From NCBI GenBank assembly GCA_007127385.1, contig SKZM01000148.1, positions 1 to 31,867 on the forward strand: a stretch of 31,867 nt of DNA. Direction: 5' to 3'. This DNA is from Methanosalsum sp. (GTDB taxonomy: Archaea; Halobacteriota; Methanosarcinia; Methanosarcinales; Methanosarcinaceae). The notes beneath the pieces were generated by a model that did not search any database, was not told the DNA's origin, and was given only the letters and a program-made list of their open reading frames with translations. The position numbers were made by a program, and so were the translations under genes. Of the stretch, positions 31,506-31,867 are shown in pieces (position 1 is the first letter of the stretch; the number at the start of each line of letters is the position of its first letter).

Positions 31506-31867
31506 ATGGATAATGATGATGCCCGTGCACCCCAGAACCTGGATAAAGTTATTGTCCTGCCTCTTGGGGATAGTTCCAAAAGAATAGCTCAGGCCCTTTC
31601 CAATGATAAGGCACTGAAAATACTGGAACTGCTTGCAGAAAAAGCAATGTCTGCAACTTCAATTGCCAATGATCTGGACCTGCCCCTGACAACGGTCAAA
31701 TACAATCTTGATACTCTGATTGAAACTGATTTAATAAGAGTAAAGGAAACGAAATGGAGTCAGAAAGGCAGGCAGATTAAGATATACGAGCCTGTTCAGA
31801 AGCTGATAGTGGTTGCACCAGGCTCCCGGAATGTTGAATCCTCATCGATTAGAGGTATTCTGCAGAA
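31506..31867 (+). CDS. ArsR-type winged-helix transcriptional regulator, partial
   Basis: The reading frame runs from the ATG at 31506 to the end of the window without a stop, giving 120 residues and a missing C-terminus. After an acidic N-terminal leader (MDNDDARAP) and VIVLPLGDSSK, residues about 30-85 form a winged helix-turn-helix: ALSNDKALKILELLAEKAMS, then IANDLDLPLTTVKYNLDTL and a wing GRQIKIYEPV. This matches the archaeal ArsR-like group whose members in Methanosarcina often have a C-terminal membrane part. The effector is unknown. Upstream codons (from 31392) are open but lack a credible start. It is divergent from purP. Confidence 0.8.
   Translation, partial: MDNDDARAPQNLDKVIVLPLGDSSKRIAQALSNDKALKILELLAEKAMSATSIANDLDLPLTTVKYNLDTLIETDLIRVKETKWSQKGRQIKIYEPVQKLIVVAPGSRNVESSSIRGILQ

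Overview
The window looks like chromosomal DNA from a methanogenic archaeon, most likely of the Methanosarcinales. The evidence is archaeal-type information-processing genes (ABCE1, Nob1, TiaS, PurP), Shine-Dalgarno sites of the GGTGA/GGAG type, TATA-like boxes instead of -35/-10 pairs, and a tetrahydrofolate one-carbon cluster of the kind reported for Methanosarcina beside the usual methanopterin system. It is gene dense and moderately AT rich. I see no insertion sequence, phage gene, CRISPR array, tRNA or rRNA. The species cannot be named from the sequence alone.

Layout: 1-501 is the 3' end of a PurM/HypE-like gene. 521-2628 (minus) is a stomatin plus NfeD-protease pair. 2914-5040 is a large DHH phosphoesterase with zinc-finger, S1 and OB domains. 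5075-6833 (minus) is two tandem three-helix membrane proteins, then nob1, then a GfcR-type HTH-phosphoribosyltransferase regulator. 7154-9241 holds nadE facing tiaS. 9350-10321 is an archaeal HTH regulator. 10412-18080 is the centrepiece, a run of eight same-strand genes: purN, glyA, folD, a dihydropteroate-synthase-like gene, metV, metF, a divergent thiC homologue and a cofE paralogue. 18206-22109 holds a 35-residue protein, thioredoxin, a metallo-beta-lactamase-fold protein, an EMC6-like membrane protein and ABCE1. 22307-23447 holds a cytochrome b5-like protein and an MscS channel. 23498-27505 (minus) holds a HerA-like ATPase coupled to an M29-type aminopeptidase, then leuD-leuB. 27593-31341 holds an MFS transporter, an FAD-dependent dehydrogenase and purP. 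31506-31867 is the 5' part of an ArsR-type regulator.

How they fit: GlyA makes methylene-tetrahydrofolate from serine. FolD oxidises it to 10-formyl-tetrahydrofolate for PurN. MetV/MetF can reduce it to the methyl level. The pterin-binding protein and the CofE paralogue could build and gamma-glutamylate the folate carrier. The ThiC homologue is altered at three active-site motifs, so its product is uncertain. This cluster is the best candidate for an under-described system here. A second theme is start codons: two genes (6245-6547 and 18820-19836) have no ATG, GTG or TTG where their proteins must begin, and each has an ATT near a purine-rich stretch.
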